Source of the DNA: CAZHGD01 sp964531735
Lineage (GTDB): Bacteria > Armatimonadota > UBA10988
Length of the DNA stretch: 57,384 nucleotides
NCBI GenBank assembly: GCA_964531735.1
Contig: CAZHGD010000028.1
Coordinates: 1 to 57,384, forward strand
Reading direction: 5' to 3'
A model generated the notes under the pieces. The model did no database searches. It worked only from the letters and a program-made list of their open reading frames with translations, and had not been told where the DNA came from. Below are positions 50,977-57,384 of the stretch, piece by piece (position 1 is the stretch's first letter; each line of letters starts with the position of its first letter). Both the position numbers and the translations under genes were made by a program.

Positions 50977-51936
50977 ATGCCTTCACCTGGCCTCGACATC
51001 TCGGTGGTTGTGCCGGTCCTCAACGAGGCCGACAACCTGACTGAACTCCACCGCCAACTGACCGCCACGCTACAGTCGATGGGGGTCAGCTACGAGATCG
51101 TGCTCGTGGACGACGGCTCCACCGACGGTTCACGCGAGTTGCTGCGCCACCTGTCCCAGGCCGACCCGGCCGTCAGCGCCGTGCTGTTCCGCCGCAACTT
51201 CGGCCAGACCGCCGCGATGCAGGCCGGTTTCGACCTGGCCCGTGGCCGCGTGCTGGTGCCACTCGACGCCGATCTGCAGAACGATCCGGCCGATATCCCG
51301 CGCCTGGTGGCCAAGCTCGACGAAGGCGACGGCTGGGACATCGTCAGCGGCTGGCGCGCCCAACGCCAGGAAGGCACCATCCGCCGCTGGCCATCGCGCA
51401 TCGCGAACCGCATCCTGCAGCGCATCACCGGCCTCGCCATCCACGATAGCGGCTGCACGCTCAAGGCCTACCGCCGTGAAGCGCTCGAGCCCGTCCGACT
51501 ATACGGCCAACTGCACCGCTTCATTCCCGCCGTGGCCTCGGCCTACGGCGCCCGCGTGACCGAACTGCCGGTGACCCATCACCCGCGCCGCGCCGGGCAG
51601 AGCAAGTACGGCATCGGCCGCACGACCAAGGTCATCCTCGACCTGATGCTGCTGCGGTTCCTGCTGACCTCGCTGGCCCGGCCGATCCACGCCTTCGGCC
51701 GCTGGGCACTGTTGGCGTTGGCGTTGTCCGTTCTGTGCGGCCTGATCGCGCTGGTCAAGCTCTTCCTCGGCGGGTCCATGCTCTGGGCCGTCAGCGCCGT
51801 GGTGCTGCTGACCTTGGCCGCGCAGTTGATCGGCACCGGCATCGTGGCCGAGCTGCTGACCCGCACGTACCACGAAGCCTCCGGGCGGAAGACCTACCAG
51901 ATCGCCGAGGTCATCGGCGCCGCGAAGGGCGAGTAG
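50977..51936 (+). CDS. Family 2 glycosyltransferase, polyprenyl-phosphate type (GtrB/ArnC/DPM-like)
   Basis: A 319-residue enzyme. The GT-A domain has V-V-V-P-V-L-N-E-A-D-N, V-D-D-G-S-T-D-G-S and the metal motif D-A-D-L-Q-N-D-P, then D-I-V-S-G-W-R and the acceptor-side D-S-G-C-T-L-K-A-Y-R-R. Two C-terminal membrane segments (about 245-265 and 275-300) make it like enzymes that load a sugar onto undecaprenyl or dolichyl phosphate at the inner face of the membrane. ATG 50977 is chosen because the promoter ends at 50942. The next gene begins four bases after its stop, so the glycosyltransferase heads a tight operon. Confidence 0.92.
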   Translation: MPSPGLDISVVVPVLNEADNLTELHRQLTATLQSMGVSYEIVLVDDGSTDGSRELLRHLSQADPAVSAVLFRRNFGQTAAMQAGFDLARGRVLVPLDADLQNDPADIPRLVAKLDEGDGWDIVSGWRAQRQEGTIRRWPSRIANRILQRITGLAIHDSGCTLKAYRREALEPVRLYGQLHRFIPAVASAYGARVTELPVTHHPRRAGQSKYGIGRTTKVILDLMLLRFLLTSLARPIHAFGRWALLALALSVLCGLIALVKLFLGGSMLWAVSAVVLLTLAAQLIGTGIVAELLTRTYHEASGRKTYQIAEVIGAAKGE

Positions 51937-51940
51937 AGCC

Positions 51941-52750
51941 ATGAAGTTCAGCATCTGCAACGAGATGTTCGGCGAGCTGCCGTTCGCCGAGGTCTGCCGG
52001 ATCGCCGCCGACATCGGCTACACCGGCGTCGAGGTGGCACCGTTCGTCATCGCCGACAGTGTCAACGACATCGACGCCGACCACCGCCGCCGCCTGCGGC
52101 AGACCGCCGCCGACCACGGCCTGAGCATCGTCGGCTTGCACTGGCTGCTGGTCAAGCCGGCCGGCCTGCACATGACCACGCCCGACGACGCGGTCCGCCA
52201 GCGGACTCGCGACTACTTCATCGACCTGGTGCACTGCTGCGCCGAGCTGGGCGGCGAGATCCTCGTCTGCGGGTCGCCGAAGCAGCGCAACCTCCAGGAC
52301 AGCTACGAAGCGTCGTGGGACCGTCTGCGCGAGGTGTTCGGAGCCGTCGCGCAGGCCGCTGGCGAGTGCGGGGTCACCTTCTGCCTCGAACCGCTGGGTC
52401 CGCCGGAGAACGAGTTCATCATGACGGCGGCCGAAGCCCGTCGCATGGTGGCAGCCGTCGGGCACCCGAACTTCCAGATGATCCTCGATGTGAAGGCGAT
52501 GTGCGCCGGTGAGAGCGAGCCGCTGCCCGACGTGATCCGGGCCAGCCGCAACGAGGTGCGTCACTTCCACGCCAACGACGCCAACCTGCTCGGACCCGGC
52601 ATGGGCGACACCGACCATGGCCCTATCGCGGCGGCGCTCAAAGAGATCGACTACCGCGGCTGGGTCTCCGTCGAGGTGTTCAACTTCGAGCTCGGCGGAC
52701 CCGAGCTGGCGCGCCGGAGCTTCGAGGGCTTGCGGCGATGGTACTTCTAG
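51941..52750 (+). CDS. Sugar phosphate isomerase/epimerase-like TIM barrel protein
   Basis: A 269-residue (beta/alpha)8 protein of the xylose-isomerase-like superfamily (AP_endonuc_2). It starts M-K-F-S-I-C-N-E-M-F with A-D-I-G-Y-T-G-V-E-V. Likely metal ligands include the Glu in F-C-L-E-P-L-G (near 148), the Asp in M-I-L-D-V-K, the His in H-F-H-A-N-D, and the Glu of V-S-V-E-V-F-N-F. Relatives interconvert keto-sugars or inosose; specificity is not readable. GAG-TAGAGCC precedes the ATG. Nine bases separate it from the aminotransferase gene. Confidence 0.9.
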   Translation: MKFSICNEMFGELPFAEVCRIAADIGYTGVEVAPFVIADSVNDIDADHRRRLRQTAADHGLSIVGLHWLLVKPAGLHMTTPDDAVRQRTRDYFIDLVHCCAELGGEILVCGSPKQRNLQDSYEASWDRLREVFGAVAQAAGECGVTFCLEPLGPPENEFIMTAAEARRMVAAVGHPNFQMILDVKAMCAGESEPLPDVIRASRNEVRHFHANDANLLGPGMGDTDHGPIAAALKEIDYRGWVSVEVFNFELGGPELARRSFEGLRRWYF

Positions 52751-52759
52751 GAGCGGACC

Positions 52760-54034
52760 ATGAGTGACCGGCTGGCTGCGGTCGTCGAGGCTTACCAGGC
52801 TCATCTGAACCCGGGTCTGGCGCGCCTGATCGACTTCATGGGTTTCGGCGTCATCGAGGAGCGGTCCTCGGGCTGCCACGTCTACGACCACGAAGGCAAC
52901 GCCTACCTCGACTTCCTGGGTGGCTTCGGCGTCTACGCGCTGGGCCACAACCCGCCCGAGGTGACCGCGGCCGTGCGGTCGCAACTCGACCGCATGCCGA
53001 TGTCGTGCCGGCTGATGCTCAGCGAGCAGCAGGCGCAACTCGCCGCTCTGCTGGCCGAGATCACCCCTGGCGACCTGGCCTACTCGTTTTTCTGCAACAG
53101 TGGCGCCGAAGCGGTCGAGGGCGCGCTCAAACTCGTCCGCCTGTACTTCCACACCCGCGGCGAGCAGCGCCCCAAGATCGTCGCCACCGAGGGAGCGTTC
53201 CACGGCAAGACCCTCGGCGCGCTGTCGGCGTCGGGCCGCGAGAAGTACCGCACGCCGTTCCAGCCCCTGCTGCCCGGCTTCGAGCACGTGCCGTTCGGTG
53301 ACGTGGACGCGCTGGCGGCGGCGGTCGACGCCACCACGGCGGCGGTGCTGCTGGAGCCGATCCAAGGCGAGGCCGGGGTGATCGTGCCGCCCGATGGCTA
53401 TCTGGCGGCGGCGCGCGCCATCTGCGATCAGCACGGCGCCAAACTCATCGCCGACGAGGTCCAGACCGGCTTCGGCCGCACCGGCGACCTGTTCGCCTGC
53501 GAGCACGACAACATCGCGCCCGACGTGATGACACTGGCCAAGGCGCTCGGCGGCGGCGTCATGCCGCTCGGCGCCTTCATCGGCACGCCGGAGCTGTGGG
53601 AGCCGATGCAGCCGAACCCGCTGCTGCATTCCAGCACCTGGGGCGGCAACCCGCTGGCCTGCGCCGCGGGCCTGGCGGCCATCACGGCCATTCGCGCGCG
53701 CCGGCTGCCCGAAGCTGCGCGCGAGCGCGGTGCGCAACTGCTCGGTGGCCTGCAACAACTGGCCGCGTCGTACCCCGAGATGATCAAGGAGGTGCGCGGG
53801 CGTGGGCTGCTGGTCGGCCTGGAGTTGTTCGACGAGGACGTCGCCGGGCTGGTAATTGCGATGCTGGCCAAGCGTCGGATCATCGTCGCCTACACACTGA
53901 ACAACCCGACCGTCATTCGCCTGGAGCCACCACTCATCGTCGGCGCGGAGCACATCGACGAGCTGCTGGGTGCCCTTGATGAAGCGCTGGCCGAGACGAC
54001 CGAGTTGGTGGTCGACCTCGACGAGGAGGACTGA
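52760..54034 (+). CDS. Class III PLP-dependent aminotransferase
   Basis: A 424-residue omega-aminotransferase. It shows F-F-C-N-S-G-A-E-A-V-E-G-A-L-K (phosphate cup) near 115, A-F-H-G-K-T-L-G-A-L, A-D-E-V-Q-T-G-F-G-R-T-G (cofactor Asp) near 230, and the PLP lysine in T-L-A-K-A-L-G-G-G-V-M-P near 260. H-S-S-T-W-G-G-N-P-L-A-C follows. The spacing and V-M-P-L-G-A resemble putrescine/ornithine-type transaminases, but glutamate-1-semialdehyde or amino-sugar roles cannot be excluded. AGGAG-type spacing before the ATG (GGAGCGGACC) is good. It lies between an epimerase and an RmlC-like gene. Confidence 0.93.
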   Translation: MSDRLAAVVEAYQAHLNPGLARLIDFMGFGVIEERSSGCHVYDHEGNAYLDFLGGFGVYALGHNPPEVTAAVRSQLDRMPMSCRLMLSEQQAQLAALLAEITPGDLAYSFFCNSGAEAVEGALKLVRLYFHTRGEQRPKIVATEGAFHGKTLGALSASGREKYRTPFQPLLPGFEHVPFGDVDALAAAVDATTAAVLLEPIQGEAGVIVPPDGYLAAARAICDQHGAKLIADEVQTGFGRTGDLFACEHDNIAPDVMTLAKALGGGVMPLGAFIGTPELWEPMQPNPLLHSSTWGGNPLACAAGLAAITAIRARRLPEAARERGAQLLGGLQQLAASYPEMIKEVRGRGLLVGLELFDEDVAGLVIAMLAKRRIIVAYTLNNPTVIRLEPPLIVGAEHIDELLGALDEALAETTELVVDLDEED

Positions 54035-54037
54035 CCC

Positions 54038-54529
54038 ATGTCCGAGCCGTGCCGCCGAGGGCAGATCCAGGGCGTCTGGTACAAGCAGCTCCGTGTGTTC
54101 ACCGACGACCGCGGCCTGCTGGGCGAGTTGGTGCGCGAGGATGACCCGTACTACGGCGGAGACTTCGAGCGGCTGGCGCAGACCACGTTGACGATGAGCC
54201 ACCCCGGCGTGATCAAGGCGTTCCACTGGCATCGTGGCCAGGACGACGCCTGGTTCTGCGTCCGCGGCATGGTGCAGGCGGTGATGTACGACCTGCGGGA
54301 GGACTCCCCGACGCGAGGGTGTACCGAGCAGGTCAGCATCGGCGAGTGGCAGCCCCTGTTGGTCGTGATCCCGCGCGGGGTCGTCCACGGGTACCGCGTA
54401 CTGGGCGAGCAGGCGGCCTGGATCGTCTACCACACCAGTGCGGTGTACAATCCGCAGGCGCCCGACGAAGAGCGTCTGGCGTTCGACGACCCGACCATCG
54501 CGTTCGACTGGACCACTCGCCCGCGCTGA
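54038..54529 (+). CDS. RmlC-like sugar 3,5-epimerase (cupin)
   Basis: A 163-residue cupin of the dTDP-4-dehydrorhamnose 3,5-epimerase family. The catalytic-site features are visible: K-A-F-H-W-H (family: R-G-L-H-x-Q), Y-D-L-R-E-D-S-P-T-R-G, I-P-R-G-V-V-H-G-Y and the C-terminal D-P-T-I-A-F-D-W. The active-site histidine (F-H-W) and the Tyr in V-Y-H or V-Y-N are retained, so an epimerase of a nucleotide-linked 4-keto sugar is likely. No rmlA, rmlB or rmlD accompanies it, so the actual substrate may differ. It begins three bases after the aminotransferase stop. Confidence 0.85.
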   Translation: MSEPCRRGQIQGVWYKQLRVFTDDRGLLGELVREDDPYYGGDFERLAQTTLTMSHPGVIKAFHWHRGQDDAWFCVRGMVQAVMYDLREDSPTRGCTEQVSIGEWQPLLVVIPRGVVHGYRVLGEQAAWIVYHTSAVYNPQAPDEERLAFDDPTIAFDWTTRPR

Positions 54530-54545
54530 CCAGGAGCCTGGCTCG

Positions 54546-55994
54546 ATGCACTGCGAGGTGCTGTCCGCCGCTCAGCTTGACCGGGTCCACCACGCTTCGC
54601 TGCGGATCCTCGCCGAGACCGGCCTCACGGTGCCACACGCGGAGATGCTCAGCCGTCTGGCCGACTGCGGCGCGGTGGTCGACCATGCTACCCAGCGGGT
54701 CCGCCTGCCCGCCGACCTGGTGCTGCGCCTCGTCGGCCAGGCCGGGCGCAGTTTCTGCCTCTACGGTCGCGAACTCGGCCAGCAAGCGCCGTTCGGCGTG
54801 GGCCGGCGCAACTTCAACAGCATCGCCGGCGAGGCCTCCTGGGTCGAGCGACCGGGCACGCCACGACGCTACGCCACGCTGGCCGACGTGGCCACGGCGG
54901 CCCGGCTCGGGGACGCACTGCCGGGGCTGACCATCGTCGGCGCCATGGCCGACCCGCAGGAGCTGCCGGTGTCGTGGCGCTGCGTGGCGGTCTTCGCCGA
55001 GCTGCTGCGCCACACGACCAAACCGGTCACGTTCTGGTACCACGACCGCGCCTCGGCCCGCTACCTCAACGAGCTGATGGTCGCCGTGCGCGGGAGTGTG
55101 GAGGCAGCGCGGCAACACCCGCTGGCCTACCCCTTCCTCGAGCCGATCAGCCCGCTACGGATGCCGTTCGACGGCATCGACCTGCTGTTCGAGACCGCCC
55201 AACTCGACCTGCCGGTGCCGGTGGGGCCGATGGCCCAGATGGGCCTGTCCGCGCCGGCCACGGTGGCCGGCACCTTGGCCCTGGAGAACGCCGAGGTCCT
55301 GGCCGGCATTTGCATCACGCAACTGGTCAAGCCCGGCCTGCCGGTCTGCTACGGCGGCATCTGCCATGCCTTCGACATGGGCACCACGCAGATGATCTTT
55401 GCCGGACCCGAGCAGGCCATCTTCGGCGTCGCCATGACGCAGATGGGCCGCTACTATGGGCTGCCCGTCTACATCAACGTCGGCCTCACCGACGCCAAGG
55501 CGGTTGACGCGCAGGCCGGCCTGGAGGCGGGCATCACGCTCGCGCTCGGGGCCGCGGCCGGCGCCGACATCTTCGGTCACCTCGGCATCAGTGGCGTCGA
55601 TCAGGCGGCCTCGCTCGACATGCTGGTGATGCAGGACGAACTGATCGGCTACGTGCAGAGCGCGCTACGCGAGATCGACTTCTCCGACGAGGCGCTGGCC
55701 CTCGACGAGATCGCGGCGGTCGGGCCCGGCGGCACGTTCATCGACCGTCCCCACACCGCGCGGCTGTTCCGGCGCGAGCTCTACTTCCCGCGCCTGTTGG
55801 ACCGTGACTACTACCAGGCCTGGCTGGAGCAAGGCGCGCCCGACCTGGCGGCCCGGTGTCGCGCCCGCCAGGAGCAGTTGCTGCGCACCCACCAGCCGAC
55901 ACCGCTGGCCGCGGACCTGGACCGCGAGGTCACCCGCATCGTGGCGGCGGCCCGAACCGAACTGGAGCGACCACAGACTAGGAGCCCTAGATGA
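54546..55994 (+). CDS. MttB-family (trimethylamine/betaine:corrinoid) methyltransferase, non-pyrrolysine
   Basis: A 482-residue TIM-barrel protein. The N-terminal L-D-R-V-H-x-A-S-L-R-I-L-A-E-T-G-L-x-V and the middle E-P-I-S-P-L and L-A-G-I-C-I-T-Q-L-V fit the MttB superfamily. The reading frame is continuous with no in-frame amber codon, so it is the pyrrolysine-free type, in which characterised members demethylate glycine betaine, proline betaine or carnitine, passing methyl groups to a corrinoid protein. No corrinoid protein or reactivation factor is in the window. ATG 54546 has AGGAG ten bases upstream; the frame opens at 54438. It overlaps the next start by four bases (ATGA). Confidence 0.85.
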   Translation: MHCEVLSAAQLDRVHHASLRILAETGLTVPHAEMLSRLADCGAVVDHATQRVRLPADLVLRLVGQAGRSFCLYGRELGQQAPFGVGRRNFNSIAGEASWVERPGTPRRYATLADVATAARLGDALPGLTIVGAMADPQELPVSWRCVAVFAELLRHTTKPVTFWYHDRASARYLNELMVAVRGSVEAARQHPLAYPFLEPISPLRMPFDGIDLLFETAQLDLPVPVGPMAQMGLSAPATVAGTLALENAEVLAGICITQLVKPGLPVCYGGICHAFDMGTTQMIFAGPEQAIFGVAMTQMGRYYGLPVYINVGLTDAKAVDAQAGLEAGITLALGAAAGADIFGHLGISGVDQAASLDMLVMQDELIGYVQSALREIDFSDEALALDEIAAVGPGGTFIDRPHTARLFRRELYFPRLLDRDYYQAWLEQGAPDLAARCRARQEQLLRTHQPTPLAADLDREVTRIVAAARTELERPQTRSPR

Positions 55995-57289
55995 ACGAAT
56001 CGACGCGGCGCGACTTCCTGAAGAGCAGCGCCCTGGCGGCCCTCGCCTTCTACACCGGTGCTCGTGCCGGCGCGCAGGAGCGGCAGAAGCTCAACCTCGG
56101 CATCATCGGCACCGGCGGCAAAGGCGGCGACAACCTGAACCAGGTAGCCAGCGAGAACATCGTGGCCCTGTGCGATGTCGACGCCAACCACCTGGCCGGG
56201 CCCGCCAAGCGCTTCCCCCAGGCCAAGACGTTCGCCGACTTCCGGGTCATGTTCGACCAGGTCAAGTCGCTCGACGCCGTGGTGGTCAGCACGCCCGACC
56301 ACACCCACGCCGTGGCCATCTGCATGGCGCTCCGTCTGGGCAAACACGTCTACGGCGAGAAGCCGGTGACCCGGACGGTCCACGAGGCGCGCATGGTGCG
56401 CCAACTGGCCGCCGAGGCGAAGGTGGCCACCCAGATGGGCAACGCCTCGATGGGCAGCGACCGACTGCGGGAGGGCATCGAGGCGATCCGGTCGGGTGTC
56501 ATCGGCCAAGTCAGCGAGGTCCACGTCTGGACCGACCGGCCCATCTGGCCGCAAGGCATCGACCGTCCCGCTGGCACCCCGGCTTGCCCGGCCAGTCTGT
56601 CGTGGGATCTCTGGCTCGGGCCCTCGCCCGGGCGACCCTACCATCCCGCCTACCATCCGTTCAAATGGCGTGGCTTCTGGGACTTCGGCACCGGCGCGCT
56701 GGGCGATATGGCCTGCCACAACTGCAGCATGCCGTTCATGGCGCTCAAGCTCGCCTGGCCCACCGCGGTGGAGCCCGTGTCCATGTCGGGCAAGAGCGGC
56801 GAGACGGCGCCGGTGTGGTCGGTCGTGCGCTACGACTTCCCGGCCCGCGGTGATCTCGTGCCGGTGAAGATGTGGTGGTACGAGGGCGGCAAGAAGCCCA
56901 GTACGGACTTGGTCAACGGCCGGCCGCTGCCAGGCAACGGCATCATCATGGTCGGTGACAAAGGCGTGCTCTACGCGCCTGACCAGGGCGCCGGCGGGTT
57001 CCGCCTGCTGCCCGAGGACAAGTTCAAGGGCTGGCAGAAGCCGCCCGCGACGCTGGCGCGCTCGCAAGGTCACCACCGCGAGTGGCTGCAGGCCTGCCGC
57101 GGCGAGAGCGTCAAGCCGCTATCGAACTTCGCCTACGCCACGCTGCTGACCGAAGTCGTGGTCCTCGGCGCCGCGGCCCAACGCCTGGGCACGAGGCTCG
57201 CTTACGACGGCAGCACAGGTCAGGTGACCAACGAGCCGAACGCCGCCGCGGTCATCCAGCCGCCCTATCGGCCGGGCTGGGCGCTCTAG
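55991..57289 (+). CDS. Gfo/Idh/MocA oxidoreductase with Tat export signal
   Basis: A 432-residue NAD(P)-binding protein. The N-terminus has a twin-arginine signal, S-T-R-R-D-F-L-K, then hydrophobic A-L-A-A-L-A-F-Y and A-R-A-G-A. The Rossmann domain starts L-G-I-I-G-T-G-G-K-G near 36; D-A-V-V-V-S-T-P-D-H-T-H and G-K-H-V-Y-G-E-K-P-V (catalytic-site Lys) follow. The C-terminal domain is the bacterial-type Gfo/Idh/MocA fold with G-T-G-A-L-G-D-M-A-C-H. Such exported members are common in Planctomycetota and similar phyla and may act on polysaccharide-derived sugars. Its start overlaps the MttB-like gene (ATGA). A strong hairpin follows six bases after the stop. Confidence 0.93.
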   Translation: MNESTRRDFLKSSALAALAFYTGARAGAQERQKLNLGIIGTGGKGGDNLNQVASENIVALCDVDANHLAGPAKRFPQAKTFADFRVMFDQVKSLDAVVVSTPDHTHAVAICMALRLGKHVYGEKPVTRTVHEARMVRQLAAEAKVATQMGNASMGSDRLREGIEAIRSGVIGQVSEVHVWTDRPIWPQGIDRPAGTPACPASLSWDLWLGPSPGRPYHPAYHPFKWRGFWDFGTGALGDMACHNCSMPFMALKLAWPTAVEPVSMSGKSGETAPVWSVVRYDFPARGDLVPVKMWWYEGGKKPSTDLVNGRPLPGNGIIMVGDKGVLYAPDQGAGGFRLLPEDKFKGWQKPPATLARSQGHHREWLQACRGESVKPLSNFAYATLLTEVVVLGAAAQRLGTRLAYDGSTGQVTNEPNAAAVIQPPYRPGWAL

Positions 57290-57294
57290 CCACC

Positions 57295-57331
57295 GGACCG
57301 CGTCGCCCCGCGCAGCGGGGCGACGCGGTCC
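57295..57331 (+). terminator. Perfect 16-bp hairpin, likely terminator
   Basis: Arms 57295-57310 and 57316-57331 are perfectly complementary with a five-base loop (CGCAG), starting six bases after the last stop codon of the six-gene operon. There is no T run, so it would be an I-shaped terminator or an RNA-stabilising end. The following 53 bases to the window edge hold no feature I can support. Confidence 0.6.
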
Positions 57332-57384
57332 ATCCTCCCTACCGGCGGCGACGCGGCCACCAGAACGCGCGGCGACGGCGACGT

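Noticed and set aside
54546..55994. Pyrrolysine-containing trimethylamine methyltransferase
   Set aside because: The frame has no internal TAG and ends in TGA, so there is no evidence of pyrrolysine.

Overview
The window is about 57 kb of high-GC, densely coding bacterial DNA (roughly two thirds G+C by eye). It carries 37 complete protein genes and one truncated at the left edge. No tRNA, rRNA, CRISPR array, insertion sequence or prophage was seen. FlgH and FlgI (outer-membrane L ring and P ring) indicate a motile diderm. Several families are typical of free-living polysaccharide degraders such as Armatimonadota, Planctomycetota or Lentisphaerota: a DUF6785-type membrane protein, a sulfatase, a GH127 enzyme, a TIM-barrel glycosidase with an N-terminal carbohydrate-binding-like domain, a Tat-exported Gfo/Idh/MocA protein, and a kinase fused to an FGE-like domain. 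The phylum is an inference from gene content, not a measurement.

Left part (1-7.2 kb): a flagellar operon flgA-flgH-flgI-flgJ-flgM-flgN-flgK-flgL, with a good sigma-28-type promoter just before flgM, ending in an unrecognised 458-residue gene. Minus-strand genes follow (7.2-11.7 kb): a DUF6785-like membrane protein, then gmd and purB, which overlap by four bases. Facing right from 11.8 kb is a putative carbohydrate-catabolic operon: aldo/keto reductase with two Fe-S motifs, leaderless sulfatase, enolase-superfamily dehydratase and RraA-like aldolase. It converges on the tRNA methylthiotransferase gene mtaB.

Middle part (17.9-41.7 kb): VanW protein, ABC exporter and an asparagine-synthetase-like protein in tandem; a slipin/SPFH protein; a giant alpha-2-macroglobulin with an intact thioester; and, tail to tail with it, a 2470-residue secreted serralysin-type metalloprotease with RTX, DUF11, Ig-like and FlgD-Ig domains. 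Then come a minus-strand FmdB-SpoIIM-glycosidase operon and a FAD oxidoreductase.

Right part (41.9-57.4 kb): a HicAB-like toxin-antitoxin pair, the kinase/FGE-like fusion, a GH127 beta-L-arabinofuranosidase, a signalling operon (CD225-zinc ribbon, DUF2752, CHASE2-like adenylate cyclase), and a compact six-gene operon: glycosyltransferase 2, TIM-barrel epimerase, class III aminotransferase, RmlC-like epimerase, MttB-family methyltransferase and Tat-exported oxidoreductase. It ends in a perfect 16-bp hairpin. This operon and the sulfatase cluster are the best candidates for undescribed pathways. Several intergenic regions share a TTGnnn-(17/18)-TAnnnT promoter form, often with an extended TGC before the -10, and this helped decide start codons.
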